Of a DNA stretch of 64,000 nt, positions 7,370 to 15,235 are shown piece after piece (position 1 is the stretch's first letter; every line of letters starts with the position of its first letter). The translations under genes and the position numbers were made by a program. Under the pieces are notes generated by a model, which saw only the letters and a list, made by a program, of their open reading frames with translations, made no database searches and was not told where the DNA came from. This stretch comes from UBA10103 sp964437185 (GTDB lineage: Bacteria > Patescibacteriota > Minisyncoccia > Phycocordibacterales > UBA2100): NCBI GenBank assembly GCA_964437185.1, contig CAYTFU010000004.1, positions 1 to 64,000 of the forward strand. The letters run 5' to 3'.

Positions 7370-9148
7370 CTACTGATCCTTCAAAAATCCGCCGGCCTGG
7401 TGATTCCAAAGCTGAGCATACACTCCAGCTTTTTGGACGAGCGCCGCGTGCGCCCCTTCCTCGACCACCTGGCCACGCTCCAAGACCACGATGCGATCCA
7501 TCTCTCGAAGCGTCGAAAGCCTGTGCGCGATCGCGATAACGGTCTTCCCCTGCATGAGCTCTCGCAACGCCCTCTGAATAAGAATCTCGCTCTCACTATC
7601 GAGTGCACTCGTGGCTTCATCGAGCAAGAGTATCGGGGCGTTTTTTAGGATAGCGCGTGCAATCGCGATGCGCTGCCGTTCGCCGCCCGAGAGTTTGATA
7701 CCACGTTCACCAACCATGGATTCGTACCCTTCGGGAAGCCGCTCAATAAAATCGTGCGCTTGCGCGGATTTCGCGGCTTCGATCACCTGCTCCTGCGTCG
7801 CGCTCGGATTGCCATACGCAATATTCTCTCGAATCGTGCGATGAAAGAGGAGTGGCTCTTGCGGGACGACGGAAATTGCGTTGCGAAGACTCTCCTGCGT
7901 GACACTCGCGATATCCACTCCGTCGATAACGATAGAACCATGCTGAAGGTTGTGGTGGTGCAACAAAAGACGAACCAGTGTCGATTTCCCTGCTCCTGAG
8001 CGCCCCACGAGGCCCACACGCTCGCCTCCCTTGATTGCAAAATTGAGGTGATTGAACACCGCGTTGTCTCCAAACGCAAAACTCATATCTCGAAACTCTA
8101 TTCTCCCTTCGGTCACTTCGAGCTCCGCCGCATGCGGCGTATCGGGAATTTCATGCGGCTCCACAATTTCCTCCAAGCTCTCTCCAATCTCTCCCCACGT
8201 CTCAGCAAACTTGTTGAACTGTGATCCGAGCGACTGCAGCAGGCCTTCTATCCGGAAAATGATAGTGATAACGAGCACCACATCACCTGCGGTCAGTATC
8301 CCCGCATTCGCAAGCGATACGGCTGTATAGACCATCGCACCCCCAAAAAGTACGAGCACCACACTGTTTATAGAGCGCGTCCATTCCCCAAAATACCAAC
8401 TCTTTAGATGCGCGATTCGACGATCGTTGGTCGCGCCACGCAATCTCTCAATTTCAAATTCTCGCCGCGCATACTCTTGCATGGCACTCACGTTGGTAAG
8501 CAGATCGACAGTCGCGCCGTTGAGCACAGTCTCCAGATCGTGAGCGCGCACTGCGAGCGGTACCCTCCGCAATCCCATGTACATATTGATGCCGACGATT
8601 ATGATGACCCACACCAAAAATATTCCCGCCACGAGCGGACTCACAAAAAAGACAATGATGAAACTGGCGAGCGCGTACACCGTCACTTCGAGGAACTCCC
8701 ACAAAAACATGTCGACGATCTCGCGCGAACCTCCCGCCGCGTGTCGTATTTTGTTCATGATCGATCCGGCAAACCGATCTGAGAAATACGCACGACTGTG
8801 GAGCGTCACGTATGATGTGAGTGAGTAGCGCGCGGTCGCCGCAGCCCCCGTGGCCCAACGTGCTGCCGCAAAACCCGAGATACGCCAAAAGAACTTCGCC
8901 ACTGCGAGCACCGCAATGCTCGCGAGCCCGACCCACAAGAGACCGTCAAACGAGCCTCCCTTTCCCGTCTCTATTGCGGCATTGGTAAGGAGTTTGAAAA
9001 GGTAGGACACGCTTGCAGCGCAAGCGTCGGCCAGCGAAGCAAACACAATCGCGACGAGAGCTGGCCTCCAATGCGGGCGCGAAACGAATAGAAAAAACCG
9101 TAGAGGGTTTTTTGTCATCGGAGTGTCATCGCGCCAGAAAGAGGTCAT
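7370..9148 (-). CDS. ABC transporter, fused membrane and ATPase domains (exporter type)
   Basis: The 592-residue half-transporter has a six-helix exporter membrane domain (about residues 15-320) followed by a complete ATPase domain. Walker A is GRSGAGKST, the Q loop region is VPQEPLLFH, the signature is LSGGERQRIAIARA, Walker B is ILLLDEATSALD, and the switch His is in AIAHRLST. It resembles MsbA/multidrug and lipid exporters and should work as a homodimer. Substrate is unknown. An alternative start is the Met at position 11 (9118). Its promoter region is shared with the divergent tsaD leader: GTTATACC/GGTATAAC at 9161-9168 can serve as -10 on both strands. Confidence 0.9.
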   Translation of the reverse strand: MTSFWRDDTPMTKNPLRFFLFVSRPHWRPALVAIVFASLADACAASVSYLFKLLTNAAIETGKGGSFDGLLWVGLASIAVLAVAKFFWRISGFAAARWATGAAATARYSLTSYVTLHSRAYFSDRFAGSIMNKIRHAAGGSREIVDMFLWEFLEVTVYALASFIIVFFVSPLVAGIFLVWVIIIVGINMYMGLRRVPLAVRAHDLETVLNGATVDLLTNVSAMQEYARREFEIERLRGATNDRRIAHLKSWYFGEWTRSINSVVLVLFGGAMVYTAVSLANAGILTAGDVVLVITIIFRIEGLLQSLGSQFNKFAETWGEIGESLEEIVEPHEIPDTPHAAELEVTEGRIEFRDMSFAFGDNAVFNHLNFAIKGGERVGLVGRSGAGKSTLVRLLLHHHNLQHGSIVIDGVDIASVTQESLRNAISVVPQEPLLFHRTIRENIAYGNPSATQEQVIEAAKSAQAHDFIERLPEGYESMVGERGIKLSGGERQRIAIARAILKNAPILLLDEATSALDSESEILIQRALRELMQGKTVIAIAHRLSTLREMDRIVVLERGQVVEEGAHAALVQKAGVYAQLWNHQAGGFLKDQ

Positions 9149-9160
9149 AGAATCGTTTAT

Positions 9161-9168
9161 GGTATAAC
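9161..9168. promoter_or_regulatory. shared -10 region of the divergent ABC transporter and tsaD
   Basis: GGTATAAC reads TATAAC on the plus strand (9163-9168), 7 bases before the ATG at 9176. On the minus strand it reads TATACC, about 12 bases before the transporter ATG at 9148. No good -35 is visible on either side. The short distances imply very short or absent leaders. Confidence 0.5.
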
Positions 9169-9175
9169 AACGACT

Positions 9176-9262
9176 ATGAAAGTACTAGGCATCGAAACGA
9201 GTTGTGACCCCACCGCGATACGTTGCACGTATCTAGGGGGCAAGCGAAACACTGCTGTATGA
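9176..9262 (+). pseudogene. 28-codon ORF repeating the TsaD N terminus
   Basis: This short ORF encodes MKVLGIETSCDPTAI and then 13 unrelated residues. Its stop TGA overlaps the ATG of tsaD (ATGA at 9259-9262). The first 11 residues match TsaD MKVLAIETSCD with one substitution, but nearly every codon differs synonymously, so it is not a recent tandem copy. The -10 TATAAC at 9163-9168 sits 7 bases before it, in the position expected for the real tsaD start. It may be the scar of an older tsaD whose body was replaced, or a retained leader peptide giving translational coupling. Confidence 0.75.
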
Positions 9263-10458
9263 AAGTGTTAGCAATTGAGACATCTTGTGATGAGTCCGCT
9301 GTATGTATCATTGAGGCGGCGGGGGTTTTTGGCCCAGATTTTAAATTTTCAATCCGCGGCAACGCTCTCAACTCTCAGGCGGCTCTGCACGCCCAGTACG
9401 GTGGCGTATTTCCCAATGTCGCAAAAAGGGAACACGCAAAAGCGCTCGTGCCGCTTACAGAAAAGGCACTGCGAAATGCTGGTTTGCTCCAACCCGCGAC
9501 AGCGCCTACTTCAGGAGCAACGTTTGTCGCACTCAACGCCACTCTCAATCGCGAGCCGGAATTGCTTGCGGCCATTATCCCCTTTCTTACTCGCTACGCA
9601 CGACCAAACATCGACGCAATCGCAGTCACTCACGGCCCTGGCCTAGAGCCAGCTCTGTGGGTAGGAATCAACTTTGCACAGGCACTTTCGGCCGTGTGGA
9701 ACATTCCGATAGTCCCCGTTAACCACATGGAAGGACACATTGTGCTACCCATGATTGATTTCGTAAATCAATCATCTTTAAAGCTCACGGCCTTTGAGTT
9801 TCCACTGCTTTCGCTCCTAATTTCCGGTGGCCACACCGAGCTCGTGCTCTCGAAATCTTTCGGTCACTACGAAGTGATCGGTCAAACGCGCGACGACGCC
9901 GCAGGAGAAGCGTTCGACAAAGTCGCGCGCCTTCTCGGCCTCCCCTACCCTGGTGGCCCCGAAATCTCGCGACTCTCCACCCTCTCCCGTGAACGCGATG
10001 AGATGACATCTCATCGCATTTCATTACCGAGGCCGATGATTCACGACAAGAATTTTGATTTTTCGTTTTCGGGATTAAAGACGGCGGTGCGAAATCTCGT
10101 TGGCGAGAGAGAATTGAACGAAATGGAAAAATCAGAAATTGCTCGAGAATTCGAGGACGCTGTCTCCGATGTTCTTGTGGCAAAAACTATGCGCGCAATT
10201 GACGAGTACGGTGTAAATACGCTCGTGGTAGGAGGTGGCGTCTCCGCCAACACACACATTCGCGCACAGCTCGCGGCCGCCTGCAAGCTGCAAGCTGTCA
10301 GCTGTCAGCTGTTAGTCCCTCCCCCCGAACTCGCGACCGACAACGCCATAATGATCGCGCTTGCCGGCTACTTCCACGTTCTCAATAAGAATTTTGCCCG
10401 TCCCGATTCACTCGTTGCGCGAGGGAACCTCTCGCTCTCAGAAAAGGTAAGTTTCTGA
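9259..10458 (+). CDS. tsaD: tRNA N6-adenosine threonylcarbamoyltransferase
   Basis: The 399-residue ASKHA-fold enzyme transfers the threonylcarbamoyl group to A37 of ANN-decoding tRNAs. The N terminus is MKVLAIETSCDES. Metal ligands are in NHMEGH (His at about 155 and 159), the substrate loop is LISGGHTEL, and DDAAGEAFDKVAR and VGGGVSAN are family signatures. It is slightly longer than the usual 340 residues, with extra sequence at about residues 17-35 and 80-105. A TTG start at 9223 is possible in frame, but conserved sequence begins at 9259 and that ATG overlaps the leader ORF stop. valS starts 13 bases downstream. Confidence 0.93.
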   Translation: MKVLAIETSCDESAVCIIEAAGVFGPDFKFSIRGNALNSQAALHAQYGGVFPNVAKREHAKALVPLTEKALRNAGLLQPATAPTSGATFVALNATLNREPELLAAIIPFLTRYARPNIDAIAVTHGPGLEPALWVGINFAQALSAVWNIPIVPVNHMEGHIVLPMIDFVNQSSLKLTAFEFPLLSLLISGGHTELVLSKSFGHYEVIGQTRDDAAGEAFDKVARLLGLPYPGGPEISRLSTLSRERDEMTSHRISLPRPMIHDKNFDFSFSGLKTAVRNLVGERELNEMEKSEIAREFEDAVSDVLVAKTMRAIDEYGVNTLVVGGGVSANTHIRAQLAAACKLQAVSCQLLVPPPELATDNAIMIALAGYFHVLNKNFARPDSLVARGNLSLSEKVSF

Positions 10459-10470
10459 TAAGATATCGCA

Positions 10471-12648
10471 ATGGAGCCACAGAGAGAGCCGTCGAAGGCG
10501 CCGGAGCCGTTTTTGAAGCCCTACAACCCCGCTGAGCGGGAGCCTGAGATGCTCGCGTTGTGGGAAAAGAGCGGTTACGCCAATCCTGATGTGTGTATCG
10601 AAAAGGGCGTGACCAAGCCCGATGCCCCCGCCTATTCAATAGTGCTTCCCCCACCAAATGTCACCGGCACGCTCCACATGGGCCACGCGGCCATGCTCGC
10701 GATCGAGGATATTTTAATACGCTATCACCGCATGCGCGGATTTCGCACCTTGTGGCTTCCCGGCACCGACAGCGCAGCCATCGCCACCCAATCGAAAGTC
10801 GAGGGAGAAATTTACAAGGCGGAAAAAAAGACGCGGCACGACATCGGGCGCGAAGAGCTTATGAAGCGCATCGATGTTTTCGTAGAAGAGAGTAAAGCGA
10901 CGATCATTAATCAAACGAAAAAGATGGGCTCGAGCCTCGATTGGAGTCGCTACGCGTACACGATGGATGCGAAGCGATATGCGGCAGTCATGGAGGCGTT
11001 TGTCCGCATGTACGATGCGGGCCTCATTTATCGCGGCGACCGCATTGTGAATTGGGATCCGAAACTCCAGACCACCGTATCAGATGAAGAGATTGAATAC
11101 GTGGAGCAAAAAGATGCCTTCTACCATTTTCAATATGGCCCGTTCGTCATCGGCACCGTGCGTCCTGAGACGAAATTCGGCGACAAGTACGTGGTGATGC
11201 ATCCAGCCGACGAACGCTACGCGAAGTACACGCATGGCCAAACGCTCGAACTCGAATGGATCAACGGACCTATTACCGCGACAATCATCAAAGATGAAGC
11301 GGTCGACATGTCATTCGGCTCTGGTGCCATGACCATCACGCCTTCACACTCCCTTATCGATTTCGAAATCGCGCAGCGACAGGGGCTCGACATCGAGCGA
11401 GTGATAGACGACCGCGGCATACTGCTCGACATTGCAGGCGAGTTTAAGGGTCAACACATCAAGAAGGCGCGCGCCGCCATCGTCGAAAAACTTAAGACAA
11501 AAGGCCTCGTCGTAAAAGTAGACGAAGGCTATGTGCACAATGTGGCGACCAACAGCCGCGGCGGCGGCACTATAGAGCCGCAGATCAAGCGCCAGTGGTT
11601 TGTCGCCGTCAACAAGGCGGTCAAATTCCCTGATGGAACAATGGCGACCCTGAAAGAGCGCATGCTTGATACGGTGAAGTCGCGAAGGTCGGAGATTATG
11701 CCCGAGCGGTTTGAAAAGATTTACCATCATTGGATCACCAATCTTCGCGATTGGTGCATCTCGCGGCAGATATGGTTTGGGCACCGCATACCCGCGTGGT
11801 TTAAGGGTGATGAGGTAAAAGTACAGGTTGAATCTCCTGGTCCCGACTGGGAGCAAGATCCCGACACCCTCGATACGTGGTTCTCATCCGGCCTGTGGAC
11901 ATTTTCTACTCTTGGCTGGCCCGAAGATACAGCTGACATGAAGACTTACCATCCGACAGCCGTCTTGGAGACTGGCTACGACATTCTTTTCTTCTGGGTC
12001 GCACGCATGATACTCATGAGCGAATTTTTGGTCGGTGAGCAACCGTTTAGTCGCGTCTACTTGCACGGTCTCGTGCGCGACGGCCAGGGACGCAAGATGA
12101 GCAAATCGCTCGGCAACATTATCGACCCACTCACCATGGTAGAAAAGTATGGTGCTGATGCTGCGCGTCTCTCACTTATTATGGGAGCAGCTCCCGGCAA
12201 CGACATCAAGCTTTCGGAAGATCGCGTGCGCGGATACAAACATTTTGCCAATAAACTTTGGAACATTGCGCGATTCGTACTCGAGAACCCTGCAGAAAAG
12301 GTGGTTGATCTCTCACCCGAAGATCTTTCGATCGTCGACGAGGCTCGCAAGGTTGCGGAAGGGGTTTCAAATAGTATCGACGTATTCCGACTCGATCTTG
12401 CAGCAGACGAAATCTATCATTTCGTGTGGGATCGATTTGCGGCCGAGATTATAGAGCAGTCGAAACCGATTTTTAAGGCAGGCGGCGATGCGTCGGCATC
12501 ACGCTCGCGCGCACTCCATGAAATCCTTTCCATATCGCTCAAACTTCTCCATCCCTTCATGCCCTTCGTCACTGAATCCATCTGGCAGCAACTCCCGGAG
12601 AAGGAGCGTGATGTCCTCATGGTGGCGAAGTGGCCCCTGCTGCGCTAA
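10471..12648 (+). CDS. valS: valine--tRNA ligase, C-terminally short
   Basis: This 725-residue class I synthetase charges tRNA-Val. The HIGH motif is HMGH at about residues 69-72, after PPPNVTGTL. The KMSKS motif is at about residues 542-546 (RKMSKSLGN), and DWSRYAYTMD and WCISRQIWFGH are ValS hallmarks. The CP1 editing insertion is present but compact. The protein ends right after the anticodon-binding helices (VAKWPLLR), so the C-terminal coiled-coil tRNA arm of typical 870-950-residue ValS is missing. Its stop codon lies inside a 24-base direct repeat. Confidence 0.95.
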   Translation: MEPQREPSKAPEPFLKPYNPAEREPEMLALWEKSGYANPDVCIEKGVTKPDAPAYSIVLPPPNVTGTLHMGHAAMLAIEDILIRYHRMRGFRTLWLPGTDSAAIATQSKVEGEIYKAEKKTRHDIGREELMKRIDVFVEESKATIINQTKKMGSSLDWSRYAYTMDAKRYAAVMEAFVRMYDAGLIYRGDRIVNWDPKLQTTVSDEEIEYVEQKDAFYHFQYGPFVIGTVRPETKFGDKYVVMHPADERYAKYTHGQTLELEWINGPITATIIKDEAVDMSFGSGAMTITPSHSLIDFEIAQRQGLDIERVIDDRGILLDIAGEFKGQHIKKARAAIVEKLKTKGLVVKVDEGYVHNVATNSRGGGTIEPQIKRQWFVAVNKAVKFPDGTMATLKERMLDTVKSRRSEIMPERFEKIYHHWITNLRDWCISRQIWFGHRIPAWFKGDEVKVQVESPGPDWEQDPDTLDTWFSSGLWTFSTLGWPEDTADMKTYHPTAVLETGYDILFFWVARMILMSEFLVGEQPFSRVYLHGLVRDGQGRKMSKSLGNIIDPLTMVEKYGADAARLSLIMGAAPGNDIKLSEDRVRGYKHFANKLWNIARFVLENPAEKVVDLSPEDLSIVDEARKVAEGVSNSIDVFRLDLAADEIYHFVWDRFAAEIIEQSKPIFKAGGDASASRSRALHEILSISLKLLHPFMPFVTESIWQQLPEKERDVLMVAKWPLLR

Positions 12649-12694
12649 AGCTTCGCAGGGCAGGCCCATTCGCTGAAGCTACGCAGGGCAGGCC
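12643..12694 (+). repeat. two 24-base direct repeats at the valS stop
   Basis: Units at 12643-12666 and 12671-12694 both follow CGCTRAAGCTWCGCAGGG plus CAGGCC, with two mismatches. The first unit contains the valS stop codon. A related palindrome built on GCGAAGC lies at 45216-45239, suggesting a dispersed intergenic repeat family. Confidence 0.7.
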
Positions 12695-12701
12695 TCTCCG
12701 A

Positions 12702-12718
12702 GACGGTATAATACCGTC
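12702..12718 (+). promoter_or_regulatory. palindromic -10 / operator before prsW
   Basis: GACGGTAT-A-ATACCGTC is a perfect 8-bp inverted repeat around one base. It contains TATAAT (12707-12712), 7 bases before the prsW ATG at 12720. A repressor bound here would cover the -10 element and the start site. No -35 hexamer is evident. Confidence 0.6.
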
Positions 12719-12719
12719 A

Positions 12720-13433
12720 ATGATCAACGTTGAGCCCATTCTTGCTGCTGCAGCGGGCGGAGTACTTCCTGCACTCGCTTGGCTTTGGTTTTGGAGACGC
12801 GAGGATAGCGCTCACCCCGAGCCACGTCGCATGATCGCGCTCGCCTTTCTCGCGGGCATGATCGCGGTCGCGGTGGTCATACCTCTCGAAAAGATGGTGC
12901 AATCGGTGATCGTTTCGACGACCCTCCTCTTTACCGTATGGTCTATCATGGAAGAGGTTCTCAAATACATCGTCGCGCAACTCACCGTGCTGCGAAGCCG
13001 CGAAGACGACGAGCCGATTGATCCTGTCATATACATGGTTACCGTCGCGCTCGGCTTTGCGGCCGCCGAAAATGCGCTCTTCCTCCTTTCTCCAATTGCG
13101 GGCGATACGCTCGTCCAGGCGGTCGTAACAGGAAATCTTCGCTTCGTGGGTGCGACTCTCCTTCACCTTCTTTCGTCCGCTGTGATCGGAGTATTTCTTG
13201 GTTTGTCTTTCTACAAGAGTCGGTGGACGAAAGTGTGGTACGTACTTATCGGACTTATCCTCGCATCTGCTTTGCACAGCATCTTCAACTTTCTTATACT
13301 TAATACGCCCGAAGAGCACGTCCTGCGCACCTTTGCGCTCGTGTGGATTGGCGTCATTGTCCTTCTTGCCGTGTTAGAATATATCAAACGCATTCATCCT
13401 GTCATAAAAAAGAAACTCGGCATACGCTCATGA
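12720..13433 (+). CDS. PrsW-type glutamic intramembrane protease
   Basis: The 237-residue polytopic membrane protein has seven to eight helices. It carries the PrsW/CPBP-like motifs SIMEEVLKY (EE pair), GFAAAENALF (Glu), a His in LLHLLSS and another His in ASALHSIFNF. In Bacillus, PrsW cleaves an anti-sigma factor; the target here is unknown. An upstream start at 12630 would lie inside valS; 12720 follows the palindromic TATAAT directly. The stop overlaps the start of the small heat-shock gene (ATGA), so the two are coupled, which hints at a membrane-stress role. Confidence 0.82.
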   Translation: MINVEPILAAAAGGVLPALAWLWFWRREDSAHPEPRRMIALAFLAGMIAVAVVIPLEKMVQSVIVSTTLLFTVWSIMEEVLKYIVAQLTVLRSREDDEPIDPVIYMVTVALGFAAAENALFLLSPIAGDTLVQAVVTGNLRFVGATLLHLLSSAVIGVFLGLSFYKSRWTKVWYVLIGLILASALHSIFNFLILNTPEEHVLRTFALVWIGVIVLLAVLEYIKRIHPVIKKKLGIRS

Positions 13434-13909
13434 AAAAACCTTCATTTTTTTCCAGACTCACCGGCGGCAACGACGATTTTTTTGACGACGCATCGCACCC
13501 CGCCGTTTTTGAGGGCGAAGGTAAGGAACGTCATGCAACGATCAATTTGCGCAACGAAAAGTGGCCCACCGAAGAGCCGCAAGGCGAGCTTGCGGTCGAC
13601 GTATACCAAACCCCCGATGCGATAATCGTCAAAGCACTGCTCGCGGGTGTGCACCCCAGCTCTATAGATATTGCCCTCACGCGCGAAATGATCTCTATCT
13701 CAGGGTCGCGCGAAGATGAGCGCGAAGTGGAAGAGGGTGACTATTTTCAGCGCGAGCTGTATTGGGGATCGTTTGCCCGCACCATCATGCTCCCCGAAGA
13801 AGTCGATGTCGACATGGCAGAGGCCTCAGAAAAGCACGGCATACTCATGATCCGCCTCCCCAAAATCAACAAAAAACGCCAGACGAAGTTGAAAGTCCGC
13901 ACGCGATAA
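13430..13909 (+). CDS. Hsp20 family small heat-shock protein
   Basis: The 159-residue protein has an alpha-crystallin domain at about residues 50-150. LAVDVYQTPDAIIVKALLAG begins it, YFQRELYWGSFARTIMLPE forms the core, and HGILMIRLPK near the end matches the conserved A-x-x-x-N-G-V-L-like strand. The N-terminal arm (1-45) is Phe/Asp-rich and variable, as usual in the family. It should act as an ATP-independent holdase in the cytosol. It is translationally coupled to the PrsW-type protease and converges on the PD-(D/E)XK gene with 6 bases between stops. Confidence 0.88.
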   Translation: MKKPSFFSRLTGGNDDFFDDASHPAVFEGEGKERHATINLRNEKWPTEEPQGELAVDVYQTPDAIIVKALLAGVHPSSIDIALTREMISISGSREDEREVEEGDYFQRELYWGSFARTIMLPEEVDVDMAEASEKHGILMIRLPKINKKRQTKLKVRTR

Positions 13910-13915
13910 CTCTCC

Positions 13916-14764
13916 TTACTCTTCCGTAAGGCCGAGGCGGTAGATGTCGAAAGAATTTTCTCCCTCAAACATATCTGAAGGGTTGGGTAGAAATACGCGG
14001 CGTCGCGAAAGATCGGCCGTCGCATCGTTGACGAGCCTGCGAAAGACCTCAAAATCCTCCGTGCGATCAGCAAAATCGATCACGTAGCGCCGCATCTGGG
14101 CCGAGCCATCCGCGTTTTTTCGCTTTTTGCACTCTTGCACGATAAAACGCCGCACGGGCCTCCCGTATTTTTCTCGTACGGTGTAGTAGTTGAACATTGC
14201 CTGCATTACAAAGAGCGTTTTTTGCGCTTTATCTGAACTAAACGAATCGACAAATTTGTGATCGATGACGTCGAGCGCCTCCGGCGCACCACGCGATTCG
14301 ACCACGAGGTCAGAAATCGCCTTGAGTGGCAGCGCGAGCCCAGGAACCTCGGCAATGCCCATTACCTCAACTCCGATCACCTTATGCTTCGGCGGACGTG
14401 CGAGATAGAAACCGATTGCCTGAAGATACTCCTGCTCCATCGCCGCACGTTTCTTTCTCCGCGCGAGACGCGATTTCGCTTTTCCAAAATTGATTTCAAA
14501 ATCCCCCACCGACCTCAGGTATTCAAGCCCAAGCTCGACAGAGCCCTCTTTTCCAATGCCGCCGTAATAATGCTGTAGCGCAATATGTCCCGCCCGACCG
14601 ATGACGGAAGCGGGCGACGAGGGGTTGTCGTACACCTTTTCGACGTAACGCTTGTACCATGCCAAAGGATTTCGCAAATACGCCATCAGCGACGAATGGC
14701 TCCAATGGGCAATATGCAGTGCCGGTTTCTGGTTCACCTCTTTCTTTTTCTTCGACTCTCTCAC
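13916..14764 (-). CDS. PD-(D/E)XK nuclease family protein (RecB/Cas4-like)
   Basis: The 282-residue protein has a RecB-like nuclease core. GRAGHIALQHYY (about residue 56) is the usual entry helix with a metal-binding His. The active site is formed by ISDLVVE, the acidic strand LDVIDHKF (D-x-K) and a following helix with QAMFNYY. No helicase domain is attached and the Cys cluster of Cas4 is absent. Role is probably DNA end processing; context does not help. Translation starts at GTG (14764), exactly 6 bases after TATACT (14776-14771 on this strand), another leaderless start. The N terminus is Lys-rich. Confidence 0.8.
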   Translation of the reverse strand: MRESKKKKEVNQKPALHIAHWSHSSLMAYLRNPLAWYKRYVEKVYDNPSSPASVIGRAGHIALQHYYGGIGKEGSVELGLEYLRSVGDFEINFGKAKSRLARRKKRAAMEQEYLQAIGFYLARPPKHKVIGVEVMGIAEVPGLALPLKAISDLVVESRGAPEALDVIDHKFVDSFSSDKAQKTLFVMQAMFNYYTVREKYGRPVRRFIVQECKKRKNADGSAQMRRYVIDFADRTEDFEVFRRLVNDATADLSRRRVFLPNPSDMFEGENSFDIYRLGLTEE

Positions 14765-14801
14765 GGGGCGAGTATATCACCACCCACCCTAGTCTTTTAG
14801 G

Positions 14802-14829
14802 TTGATTTTGAGAAATGCACCCGTAGGTT
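14802..14829 (+). promoter_or_regulatory. promoter of the Usg-family gene
   Basis: TTGATT (14802-14807) and TAGGTT (14824-14829) are separated by 16 bases, the same spacing as the promoters of the 47-50 kb accessory genes. The expected RNA start is near 14835. Confidence 0.5.
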
Positions 14830-14848
14830 TAGCATGGTCTTGGGAGCT

Positions 14849-15154
14849 ATGGAGCTCACCAAAAAACTGTATGAGGAGGCGGAAATGCCTGAGTCCAGCG
14901 AGATACTCCGATACCTGCAGGGATATCGAATCACTACGGTACGCATCTTTTTTTGGATGCCAGATTACGAATCTCTGCTCCAAGAATTCATTCGACAAAT
15001 GCCTGACTTGGCTCCAAAATATCCGGAAACGCGAAGATTCCTTGATTTTTGGGAGGCAAAAATCGAAGCGAGGATCCACTCGGTGGAGATTGCACAAGCT
15101 AGCCCTCCAAAACCGATACTCAGGTTTCCAGGGTACGCCGGGCGGCTCCACTGA
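14849..15154 (+). CDS. Usg-like family protein
   Basis: This 101-residue soluble protein matches my recollection of the Usg family (PF06233), known mostly from alphaproteobacterial tryptophan operons. The diagnostic pattern is present: LQGYRITTVRIFFWMPDYE, LLQEFI, DLAPKYPE, FLDFWEAKIEARIHSVEIA. Function is unknown, and no trp genes are nearby. Either ATG 14834 or 14849 could be used; 14849 was chosen because GGGAG precedes it and the promoter would start RNA near 14834. It has its own promoter and terminator and stands alone between two minus-strand genes, like a transferred cassette. Confidence 0.65.
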   Translation: MELTKKLYEEAEMPESSEILRYLQGYRITTVRIFFWMPDYESLLQEFIRQMPDLAPKYPETRRFLDFWEAKIEARIHSVEIAQASPPKPILRFPGYAGRLH

Positions 15155-15180
15155 TCACCTTCCGTTCTTTTCCCAACCAG

Positions 15181-15212
15181 CAGCCGCCCCGGAAGGAGCG
15201 GCTGTTTCGTTT
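15181..15212 (+). terminator. intrinsic terminator after the Usg gene
   Basis: CAGCCGC (15181-15187) pairs with GCGGCTG (15198-15204) around a 10-base loop and is followed by TTTCGTTT. It lies 26 bases after the stop codon on the plus strand. Confidence 0.75.
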
Positions 15213-15235
15213 GTAGTTGTCGTCCGTGAGTGCGC

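Noticed and set aside
9223..9258. TTG start extending TsaD by 12 residues
   Set aside because: The extension reads out of frame through the leader ORF, and TsaD homology starts at the ATG 9259.
12717..13319. 200-residue minus-strand ORF opposite the PrsW gene
   Set aside because: Shadow of the membrane protein; composition is the complement of hydrophobic codons.
3096..13433. UGA recoding (code 25 or code 4)
   Set aside because: UGA stops end thrC's neighbour, prsW and others at conserved protein ends and overlaps.
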